Shown: piece after piece, positions 21,701-30,300 of the stretch
How positions within the stretch are numbered: position 1 is the first letter of the stretch
How the letters are laid out: every line of letters begins with the position of its first letter
Source of the DNA: Strongylocentrotus droebachiensis
Taxonomy: Eukaryota; Echinodermata; Echinoidea; Camarodonta; Strongylocentrotidae
Assembly (NCBI GenBank): GCA_035222895.1
Contig: JAVYIG010005374.1
Span: forward strand, 62,001 to 126,000
Length of the DNA: 64,000 bases
Reading direction: 5' to 3'
Made by a program: the position numbers and the translations under genes
Notes under the pieces: generated by a model
The model's input: only the letters and a program-made list of their open reading frames with translations
Database searches by the model: none
Told to the model about the DNA's origin: nothing

Positions 21701-22728
21701 GATACTCCGGGCCTCAATGCTCTAACTCTTCTAACGTCGTACTCCTTGCTATCCTAGTCACTATCACGATTCTCATCCTCCTCGTCATCATCTTCTTCGT
21801 CGTCCTCGTCGTTTACTATCGTGTTCGTCTCCACAAACTGGAAGGGTATAAAAAGAGACCATTTCATTACGACATGAAAGCTCGTCGATATGAATATGAT
21901 ATGCAGCAGCTGTACTTCACAGAAGATAGGAGATACCAACATCAGGACCCAGAGACCTTCAAGAACAGCGCTATGGGCCTTCGATTCAGTAAAGAAATCA
22001 ATGTAAGTACTCATTCCTAAACTAGCAAATCAGTAACGGTTCAGTTATCATATAACATACTAACCTCTGTAGTGCTAGTTTTGTATTTTCTGCACATTAT
22101 TAATATTTCTGTTAGTTAGCTTTGGGAGTTGCAAGTGTCTTATTCTATTTTGAGAAGGATGATGCAATATCAAATGTGGGCAAAACACGTTGTCAAAGGT
22201 TTTAGGAACCGAGCAAGGATCGAACCCAGGACATCTCAAATGACAATCCAGAGGCTTCGTCAATATACCTCAGTGAATTCACTTCTATCGATTTTCCCAA
22301 ACTAGAACAGCAATTGAAGTTATCTTGCAATTTTAGACTTCTACTACTGATTTGTACACTTCAATTTACAGGCTCGTATGCAAGTGAGATCTCAACAGAT
22401 GGAATTACATGGGCACCACCCAACAGCGTCTCAACATGATCCAACAGGTAGGCATCGAAGTCGAACGGACCCGATACAGAGTGGACGAAGCTTTCACGAC
22501 CGGCCAGTGACAGGCGACCAAGGATTCCAGGGACATCGCCCAAACGGTATGCGCAGTCGGGGAAATCCTTCCCTGAGTCACGAGACGGGCAACGGCAGCG
22601 TAGTCTACAACGAGGCGGCCAGAAGAAGTGTGAATGATAGGAACATGGTTTTTGTAGGCAGATCCAGAAACGGGAGTATGCCGTCTGATGTGCACGTATC
22701 TAACGGTTTTAACGACACACGTCTGTAA
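624..22728 (+). CDS. Gene A: mucin-like EGF/sushi/SEA-like type I membrane protein (5' partial)
   Basis: Multi-exon gene whose 5' part lies before the window. Exons supported by GT-AG sites and phase chaining: 624-737 and 6590-6703 (EGF), 8747-8836, 10103-10192, 10442-10537, 12819-12914 and 16278-16367 (Pro/Thr/Ser mini-exons), 17217-17387 (sushi), 18028-18130 (linker), 18388-18604 (SEA-like), 20570-20654 (first part of an EGF), 21690-22002 (end of that EGF plus transmembrane), 22372-22728 (cytoplasmic tail, TAA). The order O-glycosylatable region, SEA-like, EGF, TM, short tail resembles membrane-tethered mucins, so a cell-surface coat or adhesion role is inferred. Gene B is its tandem paralogue. 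Oddity: the linker exon is out of frame by one base relative to gene B, so gene A is either a young pseudogene or carries an A-run sequence error. All exons 3' of it remain open. Confidence 0.72.
1233..6136. mobile_element. TIR element family 1, copy 1, carrying a nested LINE
   Basis: Termini AGGTTTTCCCGCCCAA and, inverted, TTGCCCGGGAAAACCT, flanked on both sides by ATAT (target duplication TA or ATAT; the ends are ambiguous). Internal flanks are rich in attcaaatt/aatttgaat words also found in copy 2 at 10795-12091. No transposase is seen, so it is non-autonomous. The LINE at 1789-5545 sits inside it. Confidence 0.6.
1789..5545 (+). mobile_element. LINE with PHD finger, endonuclease and reverse transcriptase (L2/CR1-like)
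   Basis: One uninterrupted frame runs from 1789 to the stop at 5131-5133 (1114 residues), although the first in-frame alternative start commonly called would be near 2269. Residues about 29-97 form a C4HC3 PHD-like finger ([26 protein letters not shown]). Residues about 155-365 are an apurinic-like endonuclease (FTETWLN, GDMNI, SDHYF). Residues about 600-850 are reverse transcriptase ([32 protein letters not shown]). The 3' UTR ends in (AATC)n near 5526-5544, as in L2/CR1-group elements. No Met codon begins the frame, so the 5' end is truncated or starts elsewhere. It looks recently active. Confidence 0.85.
6590..6703 (+). CDS. Gene A exon: calcium-binding-type EGF module 2
   Basis: A 114-nt, phase 1-1 exon nearly identical to 624-737. 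Its module starts TNKCDSNPC and ends GYEGKNCEN; the cysteine pattern and C-N-D-x4-Y-N-C signature are intact. Similarity extends at least 180 bp upstream and several hundred bp downstream, showing a segmental copy rather than exon-only shuffling. The two copies are separated by a LINE-bearing transposon at 1233-6136. Confidence 0.88.
6704..8746. other. Intron between EGF exon 2 and first PTS exon (gene A)
   Basis: Besides the foldback array at 7659-8174, sequence at 7240-7470 and 8200-8746 aligns with gene B 37925-38110 and 38890-39393. Poly-A/T runs occur near 6935-6955. Confidence 0.6.
7659..8174. repeat. Foldback-like element with GATATC tandem-repeat arms
   Basis: Left arm (7659-7872) and right arm (about 8030-8170) are tandem copies of a roughly 20-bp word, aattcttgatatcacga, itself nearly palindromic around GATATC. 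The centre is bounded by an inverted repeat, GAATTGTTATAGTGAATAATT against AAATCATTCACTATAACAATT (quoted in part). The gene B intron has no such array at the matching place (about 38,360-38,900). Confidence 0.65.
8747..8836 (+). CDS. Gene A PTS mini-exon 1
   Basis: A 90-nt, phase 1-1 exon between ttctcacacag and g/gtaaaag. It encodes 30 residues of mucin-like sequence ([10 protein letters not shown]...SSTEP), over half Ser/Thr with many Pro, a likely O-glycosylated segment. The phase lets any number of such exons splice in without a frame break. Confidence 0.85.
9141..9206 (+). pseudogene. Broken PTS exon (no acceptor, in-frame stop)
   Basis: The 3' two thirds of a PTS mini-exon. Its acceptor and 5' part are replaced by an A-rich junction, and the frame has TAA (TCA CCA TCA TAA) where intact units read TCA ACC. 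The gtaaaag donor and the (GAT)n-containing intron behind it are retained, so this is a dead unit of the array. Confidence 0.8.
9241..9480. repeat. (GAT)n/(AAT)n microsatellite in PTS intron
   Basis: Compound ATG/AAT trinucleotide repeat about 45 bp after a PTS donor. The same tract follows nearly every PTS exon in both genes (for example 8884, 10242, 10590, 12970, 39535, 41455, 44870). Confidence 0.85.
9590..9740 (-). mobile_element. tRNA-derived SINE, copy 1 (internally deleted)
   Basis: On the minus strand a tRNA-like head, gatggctccgtggtagagc, has an A-box-like TGGCTCCGTGG. It is followed by B-box GGTTCGAATC and a body ending in tgcagcatacatgcattc. This copy lacks about 45 bp of body present in the copy at 12300. 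Confidence 0.65.
9810..9870 (-). repeat. Retroposon 3' tail with (TTGAAC)n
   Basis: Plus strand ttcaagttcaagttcaag leads into cgagctttatttccatttta; inverted it reads as an AATAAA-bearing 3' end with a TTGAAC repeat tail. Similar tails occur near 12556, 15362, 16006 and 46372, always just upstream of a PTS exon, so they belong to the amplified unit. Confidence 0.5.
10103..10192 (+). CDS. Gene A PTS mini-exon 2
   Basis: A 90-nt, phase 1-1 exon with intact cacacag acceptor and gtaaaag donor, encoding [14 protein letters not shown]...SSPTES. Met replaces Thr at two positions compared with the consensus, so it has drifted more than the gene B units. Confidence 0.83.
10442..10537 (+). CDS. Gene A PTS mini-exon 3 (96 nt)
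   Basis: A 96-nt, phase 1-1 exon, two codons longer than the 90-nt type and of the same subtype as 12819-12914 and 46645-46740. It encodes [16 protein letters not shown]...PTEP with intact splice sites. Confidence 0.83.
10795..12091. mobile_element. TIR element family 1, copy 2
   Basis: About 1.3 kb between GGATTTCCCGGCCAAATTCG and its inverted partner CGAATTTGGCTGGGAAATC; the inverted similarity continues for about 50 bp (CGCGTGTTTGTCATTC). Flanks are TA/ATAT. The sister PTS intron at 13138-13180 reads straight through (gatgatattaaaataatg), giving an empty-site comparison. No coding capacity. Confidence 0.7.
12300..12490 (-). mobile_element. tRNA-derived SINE, copy 2
   Basis: Same family as 9590-9740 with a full body (cggagaggacttacagccgt). 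B-box GGTTCGAATC is intact, but the head is damaged at the A-box end (ccatgtccctt). Confidence 0.65.
12819..12914 (+). CDS. Gene A PTS mini-exon 4 (96 nt)
   Basis: A 96-nt, phase 1-1 exon with intact acceptor and donor, encoding [16 protein letters not shown]...PTEP. The 96-nt subtype is shared with gene B exon 46645-46740, so the two subtypes existed before the gene duplication. Confidence 0.83.
13189..14690 (+). repeat. Diverged direct repeat with a hairpin motif
   Basis: Two direct copies begin at about 13189 and 14363 with ctaga..tgtaatacttgttt, then ggaacaagtataggtgggct. ATACTTGTT and AACAAGTAT form a 9-bp stem with a 3-nt loop. Similarity continues patchily (gaagaaaatcgatcaatat; gatgacgtca). 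They look like two old copies of one non-coding element; the class is unknown. Confidence 0.5.
13950..14085. other. Alternating purine-pyrimidine GC tracts
   Basis: Two clusters (13950-13988 and 14062-14083) consist mainly of CG/CA steps (acgcgcacgcatgcgcgtgt; gcgcgcgcacgcgcgcg) in an AT-rich intron. Such tracts can adopt Z-DNA. No gene is seen. Confidence 0.5.
14695..14890. mobile_element. Short GC-rich inverted-repeat element
   Basis: A GC-rich island between AT-rich flanks with inverted words: ccgcccaggcaccgagcg at the left and gcggtgcctgggcgg further right, plus several GGCGGCCG-type words. No ORF of interest and no clear target duplication, so MITE status is tentative. Confidence 0.4.
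14911..15065 (-). mobile_element. tRNA-derived SINE, copy 3
   Basis: Head gatggctccgtggtagagcg and B-box GGTTCGAATC on the minus strand, with a body truncated at ttgctta. It abuts the GC-rich element at 14695-14890. Confidence 0.65.
15658..15754 (+). pseudogene. Broken PTS exon (stop codon and dead donor)
   Basis: Clear 96-nt-type PTS unit after a good cacacag acceptor. Its frame contains TAA (CAA ACA TAA TCG), and the donor reads gataaaag instead of gtaaaag. Two independent lesions make it non-coding. A further donor-only scrap (cctggtaaaag) lies near 15118. Confidence 0.8.
16278..16367 (+). CDS. Gene A PTS mini-exon 5
   Basis: A 90-nt, phase 1-1 exon encoding [19 protein letters not shown]..., the last PTS unit before the sushi exon of gene A. 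Splice sites are intact and the downstream intron starts with the usual conserved block and (GAT)n. Confidence 0.83.
17217..17387 (+). CDS. Gene A exon: six-cysteine sushi/CCP module
   Basis: A 171-nt, phase 1-1 exon (acceptor ctttcag, donor gtaaga). Cysteines fall as CTVP, TTC, YC, KC, VMC, LTC, with the sushi hallmark G-S-W near the last Cys. Two extra cysteines beyond the canonical four match the selectin-type CCP layout. Potential N-glycosylation sites are NYT, NGS and NAT. Its orthologous exon in gene B is 47203-47370. Confidence 0.87.
18028..18130 (+). pseudogene. Gene A linker exon, frame-disrupted
   Basis: Counterpart of gene B exon 48361-48455, with the same tttgaacag acceptor and gaaacg/gtaaga donor. 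It is 103 nt instead of 95, so the phase no longer joins sushi (phase 1) to the SEA-like exon (phase 0). Read in phase 1 it meets TAA near 18115. The length change includes an A-run of 7 versus 5. No alternative AG within the exon restores the frame. One extra A would restore it, so a homopolymer error in the assembly is possible. Confidence 0.7.
18388..18604 (+). CDS. Gene A exon: SEA-like module
   Basis: A 217-nt exon, phase 0 in and phase 1 out. Predicted strand-strand-helix-strand pattern: [29 protein letters not shown], a helix around [14 protein letters not shown], then [10 protein letters not shown]. Placement directly before a juxtamembrane EGF supports a SEA-type domain as in transmembrane mucins. 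The canonical GSVVV self-cleavage motif is not visible, so the family call is tentative. It has two extra Leu codons relative to gene B. Confidence 0.6.
18618..19486. mobile_element. GC-rich TIR element in gene A intron (empty site in gene B)
   Basis: Ends TAGGTCACATTTG and CAAATGTGACCTA, flanked by the direct repeat GCATAA at 18612-18617 and 19487-19492. Gene B at the same intron place (about 49449-49458) has a single gagcataagcctac, the empty target site. The body is rich in CGGCNGCCG words. It contains a nested element at 19145-19377. It inserted after the gene duplication. Confidence 0.75.
19145..19377. mobile_element. Nested 233-bp TIR element
   Basis: Inverted ends GTCTGCAAGCACAAACCCTA and TAGGGTCTGTGCTTGCAGAC, bracketed by the 11-bp direct repeat AGGGTGACCCT (19134-19144 and 19378-19388). 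It is nested within the GC-rich element. Non-coding. Confidence 0.7.
19487..21689. other. Gene A introns around the juxtamembrane EGF exon
   Basis: 19487-20569 and 20655-21689 align largely with gene B 49450-49995 and 50081-51121. Gene A has about 550 bp extra around 19790-20380 (GT-rich 20100-20180), absent from gene B. No further exon seen. Confidence 0.5.
20570..20654 (+). CDS. Gene A exon: first part of juxtamembrane EGF
   Basis: An 85-nt exon, phase 1 in and phase 2 out, encoding [19 protein letters not shown]...FTC. The EGF is completed by the next exon ([10 protein letters not shown]). Donor is gtaagt. Confidence 0.87.
21690..22002 (+). CDS. Gene A exon: EGF end, transmembrane helix, start of tail
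   Basis: A 313-nt exon, phase 2 in and phase 0 out. It finishes the EGF (ASGYSGPQC), then a hydrophobic helix ([20 protein letters not shown] and following residues) ending in the stop-transfer YYRVRLHK. The tail start is Tyr-rich ([24 protein letters not shown]). Seven residues in this Tyr/Arg-rich stretch are missing in gene B (21-nt in-frame difference). Confidence 0.9.
22195..22275 (-). mobile_element. Degenerate tRNA-like sequence in intron (gene A)
   Basis: Minus strand gtcctgggttcgatccttgc has a B box and T-loop-like core, with a weak A box upstream. The gene B intron carries the same sequence at about 51605-51690, so the insertion predates the duplication. Confidence 0.4.
22372..22728 (+). 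CDS. Gene A terminal exon: cytoplasmic tail with C-terminal DTRL
   Basis: Phase 0 terminal exon of 118 codons ending TAA. The tail is polar and rich in Arg, His, Gln and Ser, contains SVVYNEA, and ends NGFNDTRL. The last four residues fit a class I PDZ ligand (T-x-L). Gene B conserves NGFSDTRL. Confidence 0.9.
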   Translation, partial: ARMQVRSQQMELHGHHPTASQHDPTGRHRSRTDPIQSGRSFHDRPVTGDQGFQGHRPNGMRSRGNPSLSHETGNGSVVYNEAARRSVNDRNMVFVGRSRNGSMPSDVHVSNGFNDTRL

Positions 22729-24241
22729 AACAGGGTTCTGTATAAGCCCATCAAATCAATATCCCCACCAAAATTATATCACAGGAGAGACCTTTCGGAT
22801 TGATTGCAAAAATTCCTGAATCCTGCTGTAACTTTCTGGGATAGTTGTATGATTTGTATTCATGTACTTAGGAATGCGCTGAACAATACTGGAAATCTTT
22901 CATTTTTAATTGAGGTTTTGTACTAAGAAACGATATTTATACCCGCCTTTTAATTAAACCTAGATATTCGCAATTGTTTCTTTTTTTAAAGATTATGTTT
23001 ATCATATATACATATCTAATTTCAAAACTAGTTTTTATTTCGTTATGCAGATATTATAATCAATATAGTACTGGGTGTTTACTAAGTTGTTCAAATGTAT
23101 TCTATTTGTACACAGAATATTTTTTTAACATGTATTTGTATTTTCTTTTGTTTACATTAAAGGTCCTATGTCCCTTTTGCAGCCAACCTCAAATTCTGTA
23201 GAACTTTGCAGGAATTATGAATATGTCATGTATGTCCTATCTGTGAAATTTAAACGTTAGCAGTGCCCTAATATTCAAATCATGCAAGGAAACCCGTTTA
23301 CTTGGTAGACGTCACTGTCAGACACCATTGAGTGATTGACTGGCTTTTTTTCTTCTTTGGTAATGACATACATAAAGTGAGCTGTAAAGGGTACATGAGC
23401 ATTTGTCTACATCAATAACCCTCTTCTTGTGATGGCCAAAATTAAACTGATTGAATCTTTGCACAACGTAATTCATTGTTCCTTCGTATTCGTGGTAGGA
23501 TAAGTAAATTGTATGACTTAGGATTAGAAAAACAAAAATGCATAGTAGACATTGGAGTTGTAATATTAACCTATATTCAGGTATTTTGTATTTCTTCTAC
23601 ATATACATGTTTTTACACAGGCACTTTTTCATCCATGAATAAATTAAATAGAAATATGATAAACTGTATAAGCAACGAAGCTTTAAAAATACCATACAAG
23701 TGTTACATTTGGTTGATATGTCAATGGACAAATACATTATAGTGAGGCAATGGTGCATAGTTACATAAGCTAATGTAAGCTAACATAAAGTCTGGTAGTC
23801 AAATGTTATTCTTTCAGAATTACGTATCGTTTTTATCACGGCCTTTTTCTTGTCTAGGCAAAACAAGAAGACCATGTGATGTCGGACTACGAAGTTTTCG
23901 ATGTACCAAGCTGGATTAATTATATAAAAATAATACATATTTTCGTATGCATCAATAAAGAATCGAGAAAATTGATTAAAGTTTTATGTCTACCTTTCAG
24001 TTTCAAGTGAAATCCATTGTGCTCTTTTATTTTTATGAACACAACATGGTGCACTATGGCCTACCAAGAGTAGACAATATGAATGTTGAAATTATATTCC
24101 ATACGTTCTAACAACATTATTACTCAAATACAATTTGTTTTCGTAACTTGGGACTATATAATGATCATTGTTCATGAAATATCCGCTAATATCTTTGAAT
24201 ATGTTCGAAATAGTCAGCAAATGTACCTAGACATTCCTTTC
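22729..24241. other. Convergent intergenic region, copy 1
   Basis: 3' flank of gene A meeting the tail pseudogene. Both ends align with 52139-53987, but about 300 bp (23160-23460) and about 620 bp (52585-53205) in the middle are unrelated. No convincing AATAAA/cleavage pair for gene A was fixed. Confidence 0.5.
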
Positions 24242-25861
24242 TTAATCTCCAAACGGTAAAATATCGTCATACAGTTTCTCACTCTCTTCGTCTACCTTTG
24301 TAGTTGGTAGAGGGAGTACGTTCTTTGCTCTTCGAAGCATAGCAGGAGTTCTTGATCTAGTTCTTTCCTTTGGTTTTTGTTTGGGAGATATAATACACCC
24401 GTTGACATATCTCGGATTGGATGAAACAGCTTGAAGTAGCTGAGTTTTCATGCTATGATCGGCTGTTGGATCGGGTGACAGCGGTGGGATGTCCGATTCG
24501 CTTAACCTAGGAGGTATCATAGGACTTGGTGTTTGTCGTAGTTCAATAGAAGGTCTAGATTTTCGTTTCGTCGCTGGACGTCGCGGCTGTCGCATTGAAG
24601 AAAATGCTCGAATTGCAGTCGTGTAGCCATTAGAATCCACCTGACTTATAATTTTTTTAGGACGAGATGACACGAATTTGTTCTCTGTGGCATATGAGTT
24701 ACGAGGTATGTCACTCATACCCCGGGGACGTATTGAGGTAGCATTACCAATAGGTTTCACAACTGGTGACGCCCTCGGTCTTACCGAAGGAGCAACTCCC
24801 ATTGACGGTTTTCTTACTAAGGCAATAGTAGCCCGTGCGGTAGAACATCCACTTCTGGGAATGAGGATTCCGTCCAAGGTGATCGTGTTCCTGCAATCAA
24901 AGATGTGTAAGTACCATCAGAAGGTGGATTTGCACGATGGGATGGAAGGGGGAATGGATCAGTGTGGGTTCTTCCATGATTACCTGCGTCTGCTAAGATA
25001 TCACTCTCACGACTGCGATGGTTCTCGCGTTCATAATCCCCATCATGCTGACTATTCATCGGTTTATCGTTTTCTAGAACCACAGCATAAATCGAGTTGT
25101 CGTGTTCATGCGCACCAGGTCGCGATCTCTTCGTCTGAAAACGATCCAAACCCATTCGTATCTTGGCATTATCAGCATACGGATAATCGTATTCCTCGTC
25201 ATCATAAGGTTCTTCATCATCCAGATCACGATAGTACATGGCACTACTGGTGGCACTGTCTCGCAACCCTGGACGACTCTTGACATCGAACTCAACGTAT
25301 CATTTTCGGTGTAGCCACTGGTCATATCCTGGTTCCTGTGACTCTTCGCGACAAGCGAGGGTCGTACTTCATAGATGGTCTCTTCGGGCATTCGATGCAT
25401 TGTTACAGGAGCAACATCTACTGATGTAACATTGGTGATTGATTCTGTGACTCCGGGTAGAGGGTCAAAGAACACGCTGCCTGGTAGGTTCCCAGTTTGC
25501 CGTAGACCAGTGTAGTTGCAGAGACTGGGAAGTTGGTAAGGCAAGGCGTGAGGTAATTGCGGATTGGGAAAGTGGGCTCGAGGAGTTGGTGCTACATGAT
25601 TTGAATGGTCTCCTCTTCCTGAAAAGTCAAACAAAATATAAAGCGTGTATTAATTTGCAAAATTTAATAATTTTGTATCATTTATGAAAAATTTGATGTA
25701 TTGTTTTAAATTTAAGATCCTAATGAAATCGTCAATGATCATCTAAAACATTCATACAAAATTGTGAAAATTAATGACAAAAGCAAACATATCTCAAGTG
25801 GATTTAGAAATATATTTACCTTTCTCTTTGCTGATTCAACATCGCTGCTCGTATCTTTTTC
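24242..25861 (-). pseudogene. Duplicated gene C 3' fragment (tail pseudogene)
   Basis: Copy of the last two gene C exons only (25820-25861 and 24242-25618); no transmembrane or extracellular exons follow upstream. Compared with gene C, the short exon lacks 8 nt. The tail exon lacks 10 nt near 25256 and 13 nt near 24850; each shifts the frame. Reading from the exon start gives an early stop at 25074. Nucleotide similarity otherwise remains high, so the damage is young. It was carried along in the tandem duplication that made gene A or B. Confidence 0.85.
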
Positions 25862-26407
25862 CTGGAGAAAATATAATATAATCATTAATATTATAAGAAC
25901 TTTTAATGCAATGCACAATGTATCTTGATAAAGTTTTTCTAATATTTACCATTTTCCTGTTAATATAAACGTGATGGATTTTGTACAATTTTCTGTATTT
26001 ATGTTAAAATGTTTGGAAAACAATGCTCATTGCGTTGACTGTTTTGAAAACATTAGTAAACATTGTTCTTGTTTTAGCTTTACATTGACACATGGACAGT
26101 CATGGACAACACATTATCCCTTATTTTTTCCAATGTAATGTTTTTATCAAAACGCAAAACTTTACCCCCATGTTGCGTGTTCCTTTGTTATGCCTTTCTC
26201 TTTTTTTAACTGGGATTTGAGCCACAAATCTAATTATTGTCGACATACTGTGTTTTGCCTGTCACCTTTTTGTAACTAGGTAAAGTGTTTTGTTTTGTAA
26301 AACCTGCATTTGTTTTGTAACAAACACTTGTTTTGTTGCTATTTTTCATAAAATCGTATGTGCTTGCTTGTTTGGTATATCAAGACACGTCTGTATCTTG
26401 CTAAGTC

Positions 26408-26557
26408 GTGAGAGAGACCAACATTGAGGGAGAGAGAGAGAGAAAAAGAGAGAGACCGAGAGAGAGAGAGAGAGAGAGAGAGGAAGAGAGAGAGAGAGAT
26501 ACAGAAACAGAGAGAGAGAGGGAGAGAGAGACCGATACAGAGAGAGGGAGGAAAAAA

Positions 26558-26590
<33 letters not shown>

Positions 26591-26701
26591 TACAGAGAGA
26601 GAGAGACAGGCAGAGGGAGATAGGACGATAGAGACACATAAACAACTAGAAAGATAAATAAAGAGAAGGAGACAGATATTGCATAATTATGAACAGAAGA
26701 G

Positions 26702-26732
<31 letters not shown>

Positions 26733-26742
26733 GTGAGAGAGA
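26408..26742. repeat. (GA)n microsatellite
   Basis: Long purine tract of GA repeats with interspersed CAGA; located between the tail pseudogene and the SINE at 27250. Confidence 0.9.
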
Positions 26743-27249
26743 GGGAAGCCTTTGGAAATAGTATGTCAAATTAAAATATAATATCTGGATAATTAGTTGA
26801 TGAGCAAGGAGGGACTTCTAAAAATTATGACAGTGTGGTCCGTATTTCACTAATAGACTGGTTTATTGAAATATTCAAATTTATGGATGTTTCTTTCCTG
26901 TGGACTTTGGTGACGAGTATTCCTTTAGCCTGTTCTTAGTGACTTTTAGATTCGGGTGGACTGCTACGTGTGACGTATTTTTAAGGCACTGGCAGTCACG
27001 TGTGACGTCCCTTTAAGGCAATGGCAGTGCGTTGTGCAGGTGGACCTCTACCCGGGGTTTTCCCCTTCTCTTATACGAATAGTGCAGTGGGTTGTTAACG
27101 CGCAAAGGTGGTGACTCTCCTCTACACTGGGTCCCCATTTAACGTCCTATACCAGGGACGGAGTGTTTTCCACTTAACATAGCCTGCGTCTATGAAACAA
27201 GGGGAGGAGCACGTTAACACACAACGCAGGCTTCAGTCATCTGCCTGGA

Positions 27250-27320
27250 TTGTATTCAAACCCGAGATCTTTGGTTCGACAGGTAGACGCTTTACCGACT
27301 GAGCCAACTCGCCTCCTCCT
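27250..27320 (-). mobile_element. tRNA-like head of a second SINE family
   Basis: Minus strand cgagttggctcagtcggtaa with A-box TGGCTCAGTCGG and a B-box-like GGGTTTGAATAC. The SINE body probably runs to about 26930 (gacccagtgtagaggagagt; ggacgtcacacgtgac words). A true tRNA gene is unlikely because of the mismatched acceptor arm and attached body. Confidence 0.55.
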
Positions 27321-30300
27321 TAATTAAAGTGAAGCGCATTAAAGGCGACAAAATAGTTGGTGCATGGTTAGCTCCTTAATACAATTGATCCCTAAATATT
27401 TGTCATTAAAATTAGGTCAGGAAAGTACAATGAAATTCAGAATAGTACATATTTTCATCAAGCAGAGCGCGGGTCCAGTATTAGAGGGGCACTGGCATCC
27501 GTAAGGCTAGGGAGGGGGCACCAGTCTCATTCCATGTATTCGCTGACTGAAATGCAAATAAGGAAGGTCAACGGTGATGGGCGTGTGTGTGTGTCCTTTC
27601 ATATCTTTCCAATTTTTATCCTTTTATTTTTTTAAACCCTTTTTTTTCCTCCTTTTCCTTTCTAGTTTGTTTTAAAGCAATTCGATAGCGATAGGGTGCA
27701 CATCCCATGCTCCCATTTAGTTACGTCACTGGCTCTTAGTATAGTCTTCTAGAACTGTTGATATGGGCGATGTCTCTTTTTTTTTCATCAATGATACAGA
27801 CATGCTGATAACTGCTGATAAGATTATATTACACATATAATTGTAATTTAATGGTCCAAAGACTCTGAACGCATAATCAAATATTTGAGGCGTTGTTCCT
27901 ATTATTTCATCAGGAAATAAACAATAATTGCGCTTTTGACGATGAAAACGCCACTGAACTTTGTACACAGGCGTTTCATTTAGTGTCAACGAACCAATGC
28001 ATCAGGACTGTTGATTTTGTGTACATGATAAAAGACACGTTCATGAGCTCGATAGTCGCATTCGCGAACTTTTTGCTACCGTGATCATGGGGGTATAATA
28101 TATTTAGTTGGACATATATTTTCACGATGCATGTACATACTTCTGAGAAGTATGTGTCTACGTGTTATCATGAACATGATCAAATCGCGTAGTGTCTCCT
28201 GTTTGACTTGTAATTCTGTGTTTGTCGACATTTTCCAGCGCCTTTGACCATTTTTCGTCACATGCACTGACCATGTATGTTGGAAGAAATAATTGGTGAC
28301 AAAAAACCTTGCGAGGACTGAGGAAAGAAGAGTGTATATCTACACTGGACATTAAAAGCACAAACAATGAGCCATTCCTAGTTTTCTCACGCACTGGATA
28401 CAGAAGACTACATTTATTATCATTCTCACACTGTTGCTCTACCAATCCGGATGATGGATATTAGCTGTTCTTCTAAAAGCATCGTTAGTATAATATTCGT
28501 ATCATTTTCCTTCTGGTCTGAAGCATTTCTCTTCCCAAAAAGGTCAAATTCCCTCCAAGCTCATTGTCTACCTGTATAAAGTAGGCCTATATCCCATACT
28601 GTATTCCACACAAATGCATTCCATGTCTGATGGATATGTCCATCATGCAAGCGCTCAAGATAAAGGCTCATCATTGAATACATCAATCCGGTTAGGAGAT
28701 TATGGTATGTTAAAGGCTATTAACTCTCATAAGAGATATTCCAGTTTAAATCCTTGGTGATGACATCCTTGGGAAAATATGTTGTCACCCACGATTGTTC
28801 CTCTCCTACCAAGTGTATAGGATATGGGTATATAGCCTAGTTATGCCGGTGTAATAAAAGGTTCAGGCCCTCGGGAAGAACAGTGTTAATTTTGATTATT
28901 GAATAATCAAGTAGTTTATTTATTGTCATTGTTGCTTCAACAGTTCCAGATTGCAGAATGCAGGCATGTAACTCTTTATCTGTGCCTATATCAATTCCAA
29001 TTTCATCGGCATTATTATACTGCTAAGACTGTGTACGAAAAACCTACATATTATCTTTTAAATACATATTATGTCCAGTCGAATCGATAGAAACGGTGAT
29101 TAAAATCACAGGTTTTCGATCATATCCTTTTCAATGAATGAAATTTTGTCGTGGCGACCCAACTGTTCGATATTCACAAGGTCTTTAAACAGTATATGGT
29201 TACACATGTTGGGAAAATAATACCATGCATAGAAATCAGCTGTACCGGACGTTGGCAACCTGATTTGAAATATGATTTTTTTTTTTTATGTAGTTTTTTA
29301 TGAAGTTTTTTTCTCGAAATTATTAAACAGAGTTTCGAATATTAACATTATGTTCAACATGTTTATTCCATTTTATAGGTTTTTACACAGTTCTACTCCT
29401 AAATTAATTGAGAAACTAAATATATAATACGAATGGAAACAAGAAACAAATGTATAGCTGTAAAAACTATTAGAAGTTTGAAATCTAATCTGACATCTTC
29501 ACCTTTTATTTTATGTCATATTGAAAAATATTTTTAAAAAAAAGTATTTCCACGCTACATTTTTATATCTTTTTGTTGGAAGGGGGAGTGCCCTTTTTAG
29601 TTGTTGTTTGTTCTTTTAAAATGATTCCTTGTACATGAACATTATATTTCATTATTGTGCTATATCTGTTTTGTTTGCTTTTTAAAACCAATAAAACATA
29701 TTAATGACTAAAATATTTCCAATAATAACATTAACACGTGTTAGAATACCCTAGACTAATCTATGCTTTATGAATGATCATTTACAGAAAAACACAGTGC
29801 TTTGGTTAATGATCTATAACCAATACTTGTAAAGTAGGTCTGAGTTCATTGTATGTGAAATTGGGGATATTATCTATTTCAAAATAACCTACATGCCTCA
29901 CTTTCGAACCGGGTCTTTTGTTGCTTTGACAAAATGACAATACATATATTCCAAAGTGCTTGACCTCATCTCTCTGTTTAATAATATTTAGTAACAATAT
30001 AAATACAGGATAAAGGTACTAACGAAGCAAGAATAGTCCAGTTACCACGTTAGACCAAAGGGGTTTTCCCGAAATTTTGCTACGGACTCACACATTATTT
30101 CCGTAACCTAGTTATTTTTTAGTCAAATACTTAGCTCTTAGTCCAATGTCCAAGATAAGTTTGACGCCCCCCTATCACCAATACCCTAATGTGTATAGGT
30201 TTCTAAATTTGGGCAATGTAATTTTTGAAAACAGTACTTCTTTGCCTTTTTGAAAAGTGTTTCCCATATAACCAAAAATATTTTGTTCAGTTATGATCAC

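Noticed and set aside
22441-22456. Possible internal splice donor (ccaacag/gtaggc) in the gene A tail exon
   Set aside because: The frame is open through to the stop, and the downstream sequence is conserved as protein in gene B.
24678-25283. 201-codon plus-strand ORF
   Set aside because: Antisense shadow of the gene C tail pseudogene; the same shadow appears at 54620-55198 opposite gene C.
26346-26769. ORFs of Ser/Leu or Arg/Glu repeats
   Set aside because: Translation of the (GA)n microsatellite in different frames.
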